Assembly: GCA_021292165.1 (NCBI GenBank)
Contig: CM037880.1
Location: forward strand, 27,798,232 to 27,862,231
Length of the DNA stretch: 64,000 bases
DNA from: Shinisaurus crocodilurus
Lineage: Eukaryota > Chordata > Lepidosauria > Squamata > Shinisauridae
Direction: 5' to 3'
Below, one piece after another: positions 1 through 44,752 of the stretch (position 1 is the first letter of the stretch; every line of letters begins with the position of its first letter). Made by a program: the position numbers and the translations under genes. Under the pieces are notes generated by a model. That model saw only the letters and a program-made list of their open reading frames with translations, had not been told where the DNA came from and made no database searches.

Positions 1-360
1 AGGAGAGTTGGTTTTGGACAGGGGTAGAGAATATCAAGCCTACAGGATCAAATCTGGCTCTCCTGGTGTCCCAGCCTGGCCCTCCGCCCCCTTCCCCGGC
101 TCCATCCCTTTCCCCTCGAACATCTATTGTTTGGTGATTTCCCGACCTTTGCACAGTTTTCTGCCCTCCATTCTAAAAGGTTGAAATGCCTCTCCTCAGG
201 CTTTGTTACTGGCAGTAAGAGCTTTAAAGCTACAATATGCTGGTATTTTTGGCCCCACCCCTTTCGGCTTTGGCCCTGCCCACCACTAGAACGCAGCCCT
301 CAAGAACCTCTCTGAAATTGAATTTGGCCCTTGGGCGGAAAGAGGTCCCCACCCCTGCTT
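1..360 (-). mobile_element. hAT-like DNA transposon fragment
   Basis: The stretch with ggccccacccctttcggc, a tract of Cys/Phe-poor noncoding sequence and gaggtccccacccctgc resembles, in opposite orientation, the hAT element at 54142-54470 and the fragment at 17825-18133. No reading frame of note is present. Left edge is cut by the window. No upstream SelO-like exon was found before 921. Confidence 0.4.
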
Positions 361-920
361 CAGGACATGGCTGTAATGTCATCACATATCAGGAAATATG
401 GTTTCCAGTGCATCCATTCAATTCCTAAGAAAGCCAGCATTTGTTGTTGCTGTTTTTGTTTTTTTAAAAGAACCATTTTCTATCTCTCATGGCTCCAGAG
501 AAAAGCTTAAAAGCTGCCACCAGAGTCTGCTAAAGGACCTGAGACTCAGTGCAGTAGATTCTAATAGCCTAGGTGAGAGATTTATTCAAGTTTTATAGCT
601 TGCCAGCCACTGCCCATGGACCTGAGTCCAGCTCCTCTCCCTACTGGCTTGAAATATTTAATGAGTCCCATCACTCATTCCCTAATATTGCCACATTTCA
701 CTATCAGAATAGAATGGAATATAACTTGTTTAACACTACCTCAAACTGTGGCTACATCTGCTGAATCTGCTTGTAAAAAATATGCAGAATTTGATTTTCT
801 AACATGGGATCATGTTGAATTTCACCTTCATCAAGGTTAGGCATGAAATTCCAGGTCTAAATTTGCTGTAAATAATAGAGAATAATTATTTTGCATCTTT
901 ATGTCTCCTTTTCTTGTTAG

Positions 921-33077
<32,157 letters not shown>

Positions 33078-33098
33078 TGAAAAGAAACCGTGATCAAG

Positions 33099-33104
33099 AT
33101 TAAA
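33099..33104 (+). terminator. Possible poly(A) signal ATTAAA of the SelO-like gene
   Basis: ATTAAA lies 22 nt after the stop codon. No AATAAA is seen close by. A Cys-type gene needs no SECIS element, so a short 3' UTR is possible. Weak evidence. Confidence 0.3.
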
Positions 33105-33144
33105 TGAAGGGACGAAGCCTTCAAATAAGACAAAAGCATTGTGG

Positions 33145-33275
33145 AAAGAGACAGACCCTACCCACCATAGCATTTTATGAATGGGCAAGTCCTGGCAGCC
33201 ATTTTGTGACAGCATCCATGACACACTCAAAATTCCAAATGTGCTCACTGACCCAAAAAGGTTAGTGGCCCCTGT
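33145..33275 (+). mobile_element. hAT-like terminal fragment
   Basis: gcagccattttgtgacagca and cactcaaaattccaaatgtg match 1360-1475; ends aaaaggttagtggcccctg. Confidence 0.5.
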
Positions 33276-33666
33276 CATAGCTAGGGCTTTGTTTGTTTGT
33301 TTTGGTCAGTTGCACACAATGTTGCTTTTCCGGTTATGTCATTCAGTAGCTCCATCCTCTCCCTCTTTCAAAACCCTTCTTGTCCCATTTTGGCTGTGTC
33401 TCCTGTAAGCCTAGTTACTGTACAATGTTACCTTGCCATCTCCATCTTTCTGTAAGGTCATCTGCCCTCTTCTGCCTGCTTCTGCATTCCCTGCAAACTC
33501 AGCAAGCAGTCTCCATTTCTCACACTTGATCTACAGTTACTGGAAGCAGAGTTGGACCACATGCCTTCTGCTCCCCACCATTTGAATTTCCTAGCAACCT
33601 ACTCTTCTTGCTCTGCCACCATTGTGGGAATTGTTGGTAGCTGCCCATGATTCAACTGATGAGCTT

Positions 33667-33822
33667 TCTATAAAAGGGCACAACCCTATGCATATTTAGA
33701 CAGAAATAAGTCCTACAATTCCCAGCATTCCCTAGCCAGCATGGGGAATGCTGGGAATTCACATGGGAAGTTGCAGGATTTTTAAATATCTAAACATGCA
33801 TAGAATTGTGCCCCAAATGTCT
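33667..33822. mobile_element. Palindromic MITE, 'agtcctacaactcccagca' family
   Basis: gggcacaaccctatgcatat at the left and aaacatgcatagaattgtgc at the right, with cagcattccctagccagc/ggggaatgctgggaattc in the centre. Confidence 0.65.
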
Positions 33823-34278
33823 GGTCTAGAAGCAAGGATAGTCTGTGTTTTGAGGATCTTATAAATAACCATTACATAGGATAATTAGAAATAGAATCCA
33901 GGGTTTTAAAATGTTAGAACGAAATCTCAGCCAGCAAGATCAAGCTGTGGTGAAATCTCTGGTTGGCAAATTAGTTTCTGTGAGTGAGCCATTCTGGGGA
34001 CTGGCCATGTGACACCCCTCCAAAGATCAGATCTGGCCCCCAAGCTATCTGTTTCTGTTTCCCAATTTAAAATCACAGGGGTCCAATTTGCAAGAATCTG
34101 TAACTATGATAGCCAGTGATCTTAAAACTGAAATTGCGAGAAGGTAAATAAAAAGTCTCTAAAGGAGAACATCCACCTTTGCAGAGATTGTCTCAAATGT
34201 GTATGAGCTACATGCTTAAAAATAACAGTAGTTCTTGCTCATTAACTTTGACACTAGTGTGAAGACACAGAAGGATAT

Positions 34279-34284
34279 TTTATT
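34279..34284 (-). terminator. Possible poly(A) signal AATAAA of APBB1IP
   Basis: Reads AATAAA on the minus strand, 955 nt beyond the APBB1IP stop codon. I saw no closer AATAAA or ATTAAA on that strand. Weak evidence. Confidence 0.3.
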
Positions 34285-35238
34285 CATGGACTGGCAGTGA
34301 ATACTGTCAAAAGGAACACTGGAGAATTAAGGTGAATCATAAATGACAAAAGGTGTATAGGAAAGGATTAATTACTTAAAATATTCAGATAATTCTAAGG
34401 GCTTTGAAGCAAATATTTTTAGCTGTCATTAAGATAATTCCTAACTTGGTAGATGTAGGAGGAAGAACTGAAGTTCAAATCTCCAGAATGTTTAGCCTAG
34501 CATTAAACCAGAGAAACAACCATAGATACTGCCTGCAGATATCATCACTGAAAATAACATTAATTTTGGCTGAGACTTTTTTGCTTCAAAAAAACTGAGG
34601 AATCAGGTGTGGCATATTGTGTCAGGACAACATGTTGCATAATAAAATCTCAGTTGGCATCTTCCACTTTTTGTCCAAATATGGGAAGCAAAAGTATAGG
34701 TCCTGACTAATGTTTCTAGTAGCTCCAGCCAGTCAAAAAGAGGGAATTTGGGAATGGTCAAGGTAGCTGTCATTTGCTGTTTTGGAAGTCCACCTCTTAT
34801 TTCTGCAGCATGTTTTGGTCCATGCTGAGCCATACAGCTGGCAAGGCCTTGTGCAGGGCAAGAACAGGCTGGGGTCCAGGGAAAAAATGATTAGGCTCTT
34901 CACTTTTGCAAATTAGTCAGCCTTTAAGTTGCTACAGGTCTCTTTGACTTTTTTGCTGGATCAAACAGGGCTGCTGTTCTGGAATTGGCCTTTCCCTGGA
35001 ATCTGCTCTTTCCATGCATCTTCTTGTGCTCTGCAGCCTTGAATCAGGAGCATGGGAAGCCACCGTCTCAACAAGTCCTTGGGAAAGGGAACTACCTCAC
35101 ATCAGGATCTGTTGGAATGAATTTCTCTAGCATATGCCCCTTTGGACCACCAGGAAGAGCTCTGGACAATTTCTCCAGACCATCCTCTCCATGATCTCTC
35201 ACAACTAAAACCACACCCTAGTATCTGAACTTTTTGTT

Positions 35239-35793
35239 TCATGACGTTGCACCCCTCTTCTTCTGCAATGCTTTCATTAGATCAGACATGAAATCTCCTT
35301 GTTCAGCTGCTTCCACCTTTGGAGGCAGCCCACTTTGCCTTGGCCCCCCTGCCTGCCCAGCACTTTCGTCTTGCCTTTTAGGAGGAGGTGGAGGTTTTCT
35401 CTTGATTGGTAGAGGCAGACGGGGGGTGGAGACAGGGGGCGGAGGCGGAGGCAGTTCTGGAGAGCTCATGCCGGCAGCAAAGCAAGGTGGTGGGGGAGGA
35501 ATAAAATCAGGAGGAGATTCAAAGTATTGAGGTGGCGGCGGCGGCAGCGGCAGATCCTCCAATTCAGGAGGTGGCAGTATGGATTCAGGGGGCGGAGGAA
35601 ATTCTTCTGGATCTGATGGGCAAATTATGCCTTTCCTCTCTGTATCGGTGGGTGGGTGCAACAAAGCAGTAACAGCAGAAGATCGTCTTTGAGGAGGAGG
35701 TGGTGCTGCGCCAGGTTTATGCTGGCGTTTGAATTGCGGTGTGGTTGGTGGTGGTGCTTGACTGGCGTCAACGATGCTATCCGGTTTCTTTAC
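35239..35793 (-). CDS. APBB1IP: APBB1IP last exon: proline-rich tail and stop
   Basis: Encodes 184 residues and TGA. Contains [38 protein letters not shown] and [12 protein letters not shown], then the conserved C-terminus [20 protein letters not shown] is an Ena/VASP EVH1 ligand; proline runs bind profilin and SH3 domains. The acceptor is ambiguous: ttaaaag at 35793 adds Val-Lys in frame, while gtaaag would start the exon at 35787. Confidence 0.95.
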   Translation of the reverse strand, partial: VKKPDSIVDASQAPPPTTPQFKRQHKPGAAPPPPQRRSSAVTALLHPPTDTERKGIICPSDPEEFPPPPESILPPPELEDLPLPPPPPQYFESPPDFIPPPPPCFAAGMSSPELPPPPPPVSTPRLPLPIKRKPPPPPKRQDESAGQAGGPRQSGLPPKVEAAEQGDFMSDLMKALQKKRGATS

Positions 35794-38700
35794 CTTTTAA
35801 CAAAGGAAACAATTTCAAAATGACCAGTGAATGGTAAGGAGAAGACAAGTGCAGTGAGAATTATGGCTTCTTAGGTATCGTGTTCATGGGGAAACTCATG
35901 CTGGGGGTTGTAGGCCAAAAACATCTGGGGACCCAAGGTTGGAGAACACTGCTATGGAGCCATTCAAAAAAGCAGTGAGCTACTTTAAAGAATTTTGAAC
36001 AAATAGTGCCTATAAGAAAATGACGAGCCAGGCAACGCCAGGTAGAAAAGCTAGTTCTCTTATAAAAATAAGAGTTGACTAGAACTTAATAACCTCTAGC
36101 AACACACTACCCAAACAGAAAAGAAATATGAAATGTCTGATCTCTTCTAAAACATCTGTTATACAAGTTAATGAAAACGACATGGAGGCTAGCAGTTTAT
36201 TAGGTACATGTTTGTACTGGCAGAAGATTAGGTGGTGAGCTTGCTTTCACCATGTGTTTGCTAGACTATGTTCTTAAGATGAATAAAGTCCAGTTGGCAA
36301 TATAATGCATGCAATTCCCTTTCATTAGTAGGTGACAGCTGGTGGTAGTTACAGGTTACCATGCACACATATCTTACGCACTTCCTGCTTTTGCTTGTAT
36401 TCATCTACGGAATTGTTTCTATGCTGATCAAAAGCTCCACTTATATTGAGCAGATGCATATAAACAGGATAAGAACTAAGGGGAATGATTCATTCAGTGC
36501 ATTCAGATGTAGCATAATCACCTAGTCAGGCTGTTCAAATGACACATCTATTTAGGTTGTCTCAAAGTTTATTTTGTCTGTGCACACCCAGTTTCTTATC
36601 CATTTATATGTACCTTGGCAAAGACTGGCATGGGGTAACATGTATCGGTGTGTCTTGCCCACACTGTTTTAGTGCAAAGGCATCTCAAAGATTAGTCTCC
36701 CATTTGTGTTGGTGTATGATCGCTGGTGGTCCAATCTTATTTTGGAGTGCACATTCCTAGTTTCTTACTCTTTTATATGTATAATAATTTCTAGGAAATA
36801 TAGGCATTTTCCAAGATGTCAGCCAAACTGGGTAATAACATAGGGCAACCTAGATTTTAAAATCCAGTGTGCTTTTTAATTAAGGAATGCCTCACTGCCA
36901 CTAGTATTATCACCTTCTATAACAATTTCTGAAAAAACAGCGGCCACTTTCCAAGACGGCAGCCAAACCAAGGGGTATAAAATTTGGCAACGTAGGTTTT
37001 TAAATCCACTTTACCATAACCATTCTAAAGAGGGGGGGATATCAAGAATTAGGAGCTGATTAAAAAAATAACAGCAACCAGGAAGCAGAGGATCTTCTGT
37101 TGGAGAAGTATTCACAAAGGAGGGAAGTGTTTTAACAAAGTAAATTTAATATTGGGAATATTAGAAAACAACTAGACAAAATTCATGGAGGACAGGACTA
37201 TCAATAGCCGCTAGCCATGATAGGTAAATAGAACCTCCATATTCAGAGGCAATGTGCCTCCAAGTACCAGATAGTGGAAGTATACAGTGGGATGGCCAAC
37301 AGATGCAGAACCTTTTTGTGAGCATCCAAAGGCATCTGGCTGGCCAGTGTTGGTAACAGAAGGCAAGGCTTCATATACCTTAGCACAGGTATGGGCAAAC
37401 TGCAGGCTGACGAGGATCTACTTTGGGGTGTTTTAAAAAAAAATTAGAATCCCAAGATTAGAATCCCAGGATCAAGTGCAAAATACTGGCTTGTGATGGA
37501 GCCAGATGGAAAATGACGACTTACAGGGAGAAACCAATTACCTACTGCGCTCCATAAGCCACACGCTGGGACAAATCTACATCTGGATTACTAATAGTTT
37601 AAGGGCATAATCCTGTGCATGTTTAGAGAGAGAAAAAGTCCTGCTGGTTGGCTGGGGAATGCTGGGAGTTGTACAACTTGTTTCTGTCTAAACATGCATA
37701 GGATTGCACCCTAAATTAGTGTGGGGAGAGGGAGGGTTTTTGTTGTTACTATTGTTAAACAATTTGGAGTCAGAAACTCTTGCCAATCTACTGCAAATCA
37801 GTCAGTGATCTCCCAGTTTATCCTGATCTGCGTTCTGCCCACCCCTGCATTGGTGTGCAATTGGTTTATTGTACCTTCAGCATCTCAGCAGGTTTTCCAG
37901 TCTTTGAAGAGTCTGCTGTAGTGAGGGGTATGCTTTTCGGGACCTGTCCATTTGCTTGTGTACTACCTATGATAAATGCAATAGTAAAAAAAGAGAACAG
38001 GTTTGCTTATCACTTGTAGAAGGAGCCCAAATTTAAGTGAGCAAAGGCAAAAATTCTTCTCAGTTCAGTTTGAATCATTGTTAAAATGATATACTAATCT
38101 TCATAGGATATTAGAGTACCCTTTGTACATTCTTATGACCTTGTCGGACTACAACGTCTCTGTGATTCCAACTCTAGATCCCTCCCCACCTTTTATAAGG
38201 TTAGCTGCATCAAAGTTATGCCTGGGTACATGTGTTATTTAAGGGGGGGGGGAACAAAAACAAGCCTACAATCCTAAGGGTCAGAAACATGTAAATACAG
38301 AATAGTTAGGAACCAAAGGACCATACAACAAGTTCTGCATGCCCAAAGGGACTTCTGGCTTACAGTTCTTGAACATCAGCACTACTGTGCATGCTGCATA
38401 ATAGCTCCCTTTTGAAACCAAGGGGACTTTTAAAAGTAGTTTATGAGATATATCATGGGGTTCACACTGCTGACAAAGTGTGCATGTGTGTGGGGGGGGT
38501 GTGTCAAAAATTACACTGGGCATGCCCAAAGGCTAGTGTATGTCTAAAGCTGAAATGTACGCAGAGCAGTAGTGGGGCAATGAGAGGTCAACTGAAACTA
38601 AATGCAATCAGGAGTGCTGAGAAAGACATATCCTTTGGAATCTGTACAGAATGCTCTTCCACATACCAAATATATACATATTTTAATCTACACTAGTACC

Positions 38701-41700
38701 TTTTGCAGATGATCCCACAGCAACTATGGATTCAGTGTTCCCTGACTTTACCAATCGAGAAGCCAAGCCAGCCTTCTGCATGGCACGGATGTAGTTATCA
38801 TACAGTGTCTTGCCATACTGGGGAAAAAAGCACACATTTTATCCTACATTTCGTCAAGCATCCAGAAAATGACCACCAGTATCCTGAGAAAACTCTTTAA
38901 AGGAATAAAAATACCCTTTCCTGCTTTTTGTTATTTAATACAATCAGCCCTCTGTGATAAAAGGGTTAACATCTAGCGTTGCCAGGCAGAGTGGATGCGC
39001 CTGGCAAGCTATCGGGGCTCGCCTGTAGAAAGTTCTGATGGGAGGGGGAGCTCTGTATATATGTGCACGCCGTGTGTGTGTGTGTGTGTGTGTGTGAGTG
39101 AGAGAGTGAGAGAGGAATTAGGGTGTTGAGTTAGAGTTAGGGAGATGTGAGATGAGAGAAGTGAGTTGGAGGGAAGTGGGTTCGGGGGATTCTAGTTAGT
39201 CAGTCAGATAAGAGTCATAAAGTTAATTCAACATAAACGATTGCCTTTATGGAAAAGAGGTTGCTCCTGTTTGAAGAAATGTTTTACTTAAGAAAATAAA
39301 GAACTATTTGTTGGGCTACTGAAGAGACTGTCTGGTAACTGTTTCCATCCTGAAGCACACACACCTAGTCACTTGGTATAGCTGCTAAGAGAAAGATATC
39401 TACCCAGCGTAAACACCACAATAACCAGCAATGGTATTTTAACAGAGTTTATCTCCCACAGACAGATTGTCCGCTCGGGTTTGTCTGGGAGTGAGTGAAG
39501 ACTTGTGACAGAGTTGGAACAGTGTTAGTTTAAAAACAGGCCTGTGGCTTACGCTGGCTCAGCTTGTCTGAGTGTGGAAAGCTAAGCAGGCTCAGGCCTG
39601 GTTATTACCTGGATGGGAGACCCCTCCTCTAGTTTCCTGCATTGAGCAGGGGGTTGGACTCGATAGCCTTGTAGGCTCCTTCCAACTCTATGATCTATGA
39701 AATCTATGAAATAATACCCTGGAGCTACCATATCTCAGCCACTGGGTTAGTGAAGAAAGTGAACTAACAGCCAGGTGGTAGTGAGAGAAATAAAATTAAA
39801 TAACCAGCCACGTTATCGTCACACCCTCCGCAGAGATACTTCTCCAGCGTCTGGTACCAAATCTGCCCTAATGCATCTGGAATAAGCTTCACTCAGTTGA
39901 CAAAGTAGTGCTATGAACCCACAGGAACAAGGACTTGGTCAAACCGCCATGTTAGAGAAAATGCATGTGTGTCTAAAACCCAACAAATCTGTAAAGTCAT
40001 TTTCACTTGTGCAGTTCAGAGCTGAATTGCAACCCATCCCATTAATGATGGGTTTTAGATCAGCTGAACTACAAGTACATTGGATGGACTTGCTTGTAGA
40101 ACTAGTCAATCCCTATAACAGAAAATTAAAGTGGGTTTCACCCTTCAAATCCAGCAAGTTCTCTGCACCCAGAATTTTTCTCTCATTATGAGGGGCAAGG
40201 GAAGGGCTGCAGATGGGGAAGAAAGGTCATACCAACAACAAAATAAAACAAGACCATACCAGTAGATGCAAATGTGATGTAATTAATGTTGCCATGCTGA
40301 ACCCCGTTGTACTTCATATTGACTGAGTTTACACAACACGACAACCCACCGTGGCTTATAAGCTTTTACAAACTACAAACCCATGGCTTGTAGTTGGAGT
40401 TGTTTGACCCACGATGGGTTGTTATGTCATCCAAACCCAGATGGCATGCCCCATTGTGGGTCCAGACCAAGTACAAGCGAGCCACTTGGGAAGAGCGGCA
40501 AAATCCCCTTGCCGCTTTTGCCAAGTGGCTAGTGAGTGAGCACTTCTGACGGCCACCCTCAAAGTGCCCAAGCTGCACTTGGGGGCGGCTATCAGAGGCT
40601 TCCCCTGCTCCCTTTGGGCATGCAGAAGAGGAGGTCCTTTCAGCTGGCTATGCATAGCTAGATGAACGATCTCCAGTTCCCTGCTGCCCCCACCAGCAGT
40701 TTCAGGCCAGAGGTGCCAGTGGGGAAGAGATCATCGCTCCAGTTGGCTATGCACATAGCCAGCTGAAGCAACCTCTGCTTCTGCCGGCAATTTCAGGGAG
40801 GGCAGGGAACCAGAGATCAGTGCTCCCACGCTCCTAGCCGCCGGATCATGCCCCAACATTGGGGCATGGCACAGCGGCTAGGAGCAGTGGAGCCACAATC
40901 GCTGCCACCAACTCATGAGTCGGTGGCAGTGATCACATCACAGCTCCCCCGCTGATTGCCATGGCAGCAAGCCCTTTTGGCCCGCAGCAGACAGCGAACT
41001 TGACTGCTGCCAACTTGCGAGGCAGCAGCAGCGATCCCTGCTTCCCTGTTGCCCCGCTCCCTGCCGCCGCTGGGGCTTTTGTGGGGATGGGGGAGAACCT
41101 TGGTGCTCACGCGGGGTCCCCTGGGATACCCGAGTGGAGGACTGCGGGGGGGGAGGAGGTGGGCAAGGACCTACAATGCGACCTATTGTCTGTCAGGCAC
41201 ATTGTGGGCCGTCGAGCAGACAACCCACACTGCACGGCTTGTGCCGCAGTGTGGGTTGCCGTGTTGTGTAAACCCACCCACTATCTCCAGGCTGCCTAAG
41301 CTGAAGGACGTTAGTTCTTTCACAAAAAGAAAACTAAAACTAGAATGGCTTTTGCCAGCTGTGTAACAGCTGAAAAAGATTACTTAAGAAGAACTTGGGT
41401 TTAAATCTGCTGTGAATTCTTAGCTATTGTGGTCCACTGGTGCATAACTGTTTCTTGGATTTCATCATTCTATTTTATGATTGAGAAACACATCTTCTCT
41501 TTCTCACCTTTGCAATTCTTATACCAGTTACCCAGTGATGTAGAGCCTGCCGGTCTTCACAGCACAAGTATTTGATATACTGTGACTCTCTCTGTATCTG
41601 TGGATGCTGGCAATAACAACAACAACAATATTTTTACCATTTAAAATCTGCTGAAATGGAAATAGGTGGAAAAAATAACAGCCTTACATTAGCAGGAAAC

Positions 41701-44681
41701 TAATTAGACATGCATCTGTGAACCAAACACAAGAAGTTACACATCAGAACATTACTGATTATAAACATTTGTGCTGCAAGTTTCAAAGATTTTTTTTAAG
41801 GAGACATCTGTTGGGTGGAAGCTATGCTTGAAAGAGTCTACAACACAACTTCCAGCTAAGTAAATCTGAGGCACGTTATACTTCTGAGCACTCAGTGTGT
41901 AAACAGGGTTGCTTATTGTGGATGGTCATCTGGCAGCCATACAGATCGCCTGGAAGATAAATGTACTATCTGCAGTTTCCCAAAAGGAAGCAAATTTTAG
42001 AGAAAAGAAACCTCTGATAAAAGTTTTCTCATGGCTCTCACTCCCTCTCTTTAGGATCTGGAGCCAGCTTGCATCCACATTTATTACATTTATATCCTAC
42101 CTTTCTTCCATTCTGGAACTCAAGGTGGCTACATGTGGTTCCCAGATGGTCTCCCCCCCCCCCCCCCGCACACACACACTGATCATTTCCCCCATTCCCT
42201 GAATATCTCTGCATGGATTCCAAAGAACAAGTCCATTAAGCAAGTGTGCTGATTTTTATGTTGACTACAAGGTAAAACTACTGTTCAGTGCTGGTTCCAG
42301 GTTTCTGAGGGCCCTTGGACAAGACACTCTTGATGGGCCCTCCTCCTTCCAGGAGTCTACCTTCTTACCACTATTGCCACCAGCTGCTCTTTCTCCTAAT
42401 CTCTTTCTCAGTATTGCTACCACTAACCAAAAGTCTGCAGAAAGGGTTTCACAAGAACAGGAGGAATGGGGGAACCCTCTGGAGCAGATCTTGGGGGTGC
42501 ACAGGGGGAGGAGAGGATGGGGAGATCTTGGTTACACCAGTGTTGTCATTTCTGCTGGTGGAACGACAATGTTGGATCCAACCCAGAATCCTTTATTCCC
42601 ATTCTTTGTGGATTCCTTTCTGCAGACTCTTCATCAGGGCCAGCCCTACCATTAGGCAGAGTGAGGCAGTTATCTCAGGCAGCAGATTACTGGGAGGCAG
42701 CAGGAAGGTTTTGGAGGAGAAAGCTGTGGCCCATGCAGCCTGCCCTGCGCCCCCTAAGGTTCCCTGCTGCCTTCAGGTGTGGCAGAGGATGTCGTCCCAC
42801 TGCCAGTGTTGAAGAAAGATTAAACTGCCAGTCCAGTTAGTTTTTCTACATGGAATCGGAGGCGGGCCCATCTTGTCCTTTGCCTCAGGCAGCAAAATAT
42901 CTTGAGCCGGCCCTGCTCCTCATGGTTACTGCTCATCACCAACTGATCCCTTTTGTTCAGCATCTGCTCTTATTTCTCCTTGGTGACTCCTTTGGATGTT
43001 ATATCTAACTATTATGGAATTTTCTCCTTTGATTTGGTCTGGAGTTATCCTCAGCCTCAGTCTTCCAGCCTCGTTCCCTCCCCACCTACAGTGCCCTCAC
43101 TAGATAGTCTAAAAAGTCCAGCTAGCAAAAACTGCAGGGCGGGGAGGCCGCTCCTCCTGCCCTGCATTGAATGATCCGATGCCTCCAAATTCAGGGGCTT
43201 CCGATCACTGAGGGCACAATCCTATGCATGTTTCGACAGAAAAAAGTCCTACAACTCCCAGCATTCCCCAGCCAGCTAGGAATTGTACGACTTTTTTCTA
43301 TCTAAACATGTATTGAATTGTGCCTTAAAATGTTAGCTAGTTAAAATAGGAATGCCCAGATCATCACTGTTGATTACTTCTGCTTGAGAGTTTCCATTGG
43401 GCCAGAGAGAATTTCTTCAAAAAGACACCCAGGAAATTTTATGTGTTGTAGTAATATGTCAAATCCAGCAGATGGCATCAGATACTTTCCAATTATTTAA
43501 TTTCCAGAGGGGTAGCTAGCTGTATTAGTTTGTTGCAGCAAAAACAATGAATATTTCCATGGCACCTTGAAGGCTAACAAATTTATTATGACATTAGCTT
43601 TTGTGGACCAGAACCCATTTCCTCAGATGCATGGAATGATATCCTGAGTTGGCAGAAAAAGATAGATGGACACACACATGTTCGTGCTACATAAATATAA
43701 ATACACACATGTAGGGAGAAGTTTTTTTTAAAAAAAATTCTTAACCAAAACAAACACTTCAGTAACACTAACCCCCTTGTAGATTTCCCTTAATTACCTA
43801 ATAACATACTTCATGGGAGATCTAATGAGCTCCATCAGGAAGCAATGCAGAGATTTTGTGATTGCTTAAATTCAAAGATAAACCATCTTTCCTCCATTCA
43901 AAATTGTCCCCTCATGAAGCAGCTTCTCTCTCTCTCTCTCTCTCTCTCTTTCAAAAAAGCTGACAATATTTTGTTACATGGAGCTTGAATGCAATGCTGG
44001 ATCAACTGCACTGCCTGCTCCCTCCTTCCCATGGCAGCCCCTCCAGCCCCCTGAAAATGCTTCGCAAGAGTCAGAGGACCCTACTGAATAGGGTGAGTTA
44101 TGGTGTGGGCGGAGGAGGATCCCCAAAAATTGGAAAGAGGGACTTTCCATGAGCAGAGCCCTTCCTCTTCCATGGAAGATCCCTTCCTCTTTTAGAGCCT
44201 CTGACTCCTCCCTCTTGTCTTCTCAAGCTTTCCTTTTAGACTTGTAAAATTCAACATGGAACAGGGCTCCAGTGCTTTAAATTCCAGATGCAATTCTAGA
44301 CACGCTTTCCTAAAGACAAGTCCCATTGAAACCACTGGAGCTTTGCTTTTGATTATTAAACAGGTTTAGGTGTAAGGGCTGTGTGGAGGAGAGAGTTTTA
44401 GGAGATACATTATGCACTATAATTCCCATTGTAGTGATGAAACTTTTAAATTTCAAAATTGAAGCCTATGAATTATTTCATTAGCATAAACTGGGGTGGG
44501 CAACATGCGGCTTGTGGGACACACGCACCCCTCGACGGCTCCCAGTACGGCCCTCACCACACCACCACCAAATTCAGCAGCAGGAAGTGCTATGGAATGC
44601 TAAAAAGGTTAAATTTATCTTGTTCTGAAGTGCTCTGTTGCAAACCCCTGGCACTCTGCAGAGTGTGTGGTGCCCTGTGGA

Positions 44682-44752
<71 letters not shown>

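Larger units (their letters stand above)
33078..35238. other. Convergent intergenic region
   Basis: About 2.2 kb between the two stop codons, shared by the 3' UTRs of both genes. Holds the hAT fragment at 33145-33275 and the MITE at 33667-33822. I see no frame or RNA gene in the rest. Confidence 0.6.

Noticed and set aside
616..840. 74-residue open frame ending just before the first SelO-like exon
   Set aside because: It ends in HLHQG and looked like a possible GHQ-type upstream exon, but the rest matches nothing in SelO and the donor would break the frame.
40961..41299. 112- and 105-residue overlapping frames in GC-rich sequence
   Set aside because: Inside the inverted-repeat element at 40325-41275; no conserved motif and frames overlap on both strands.
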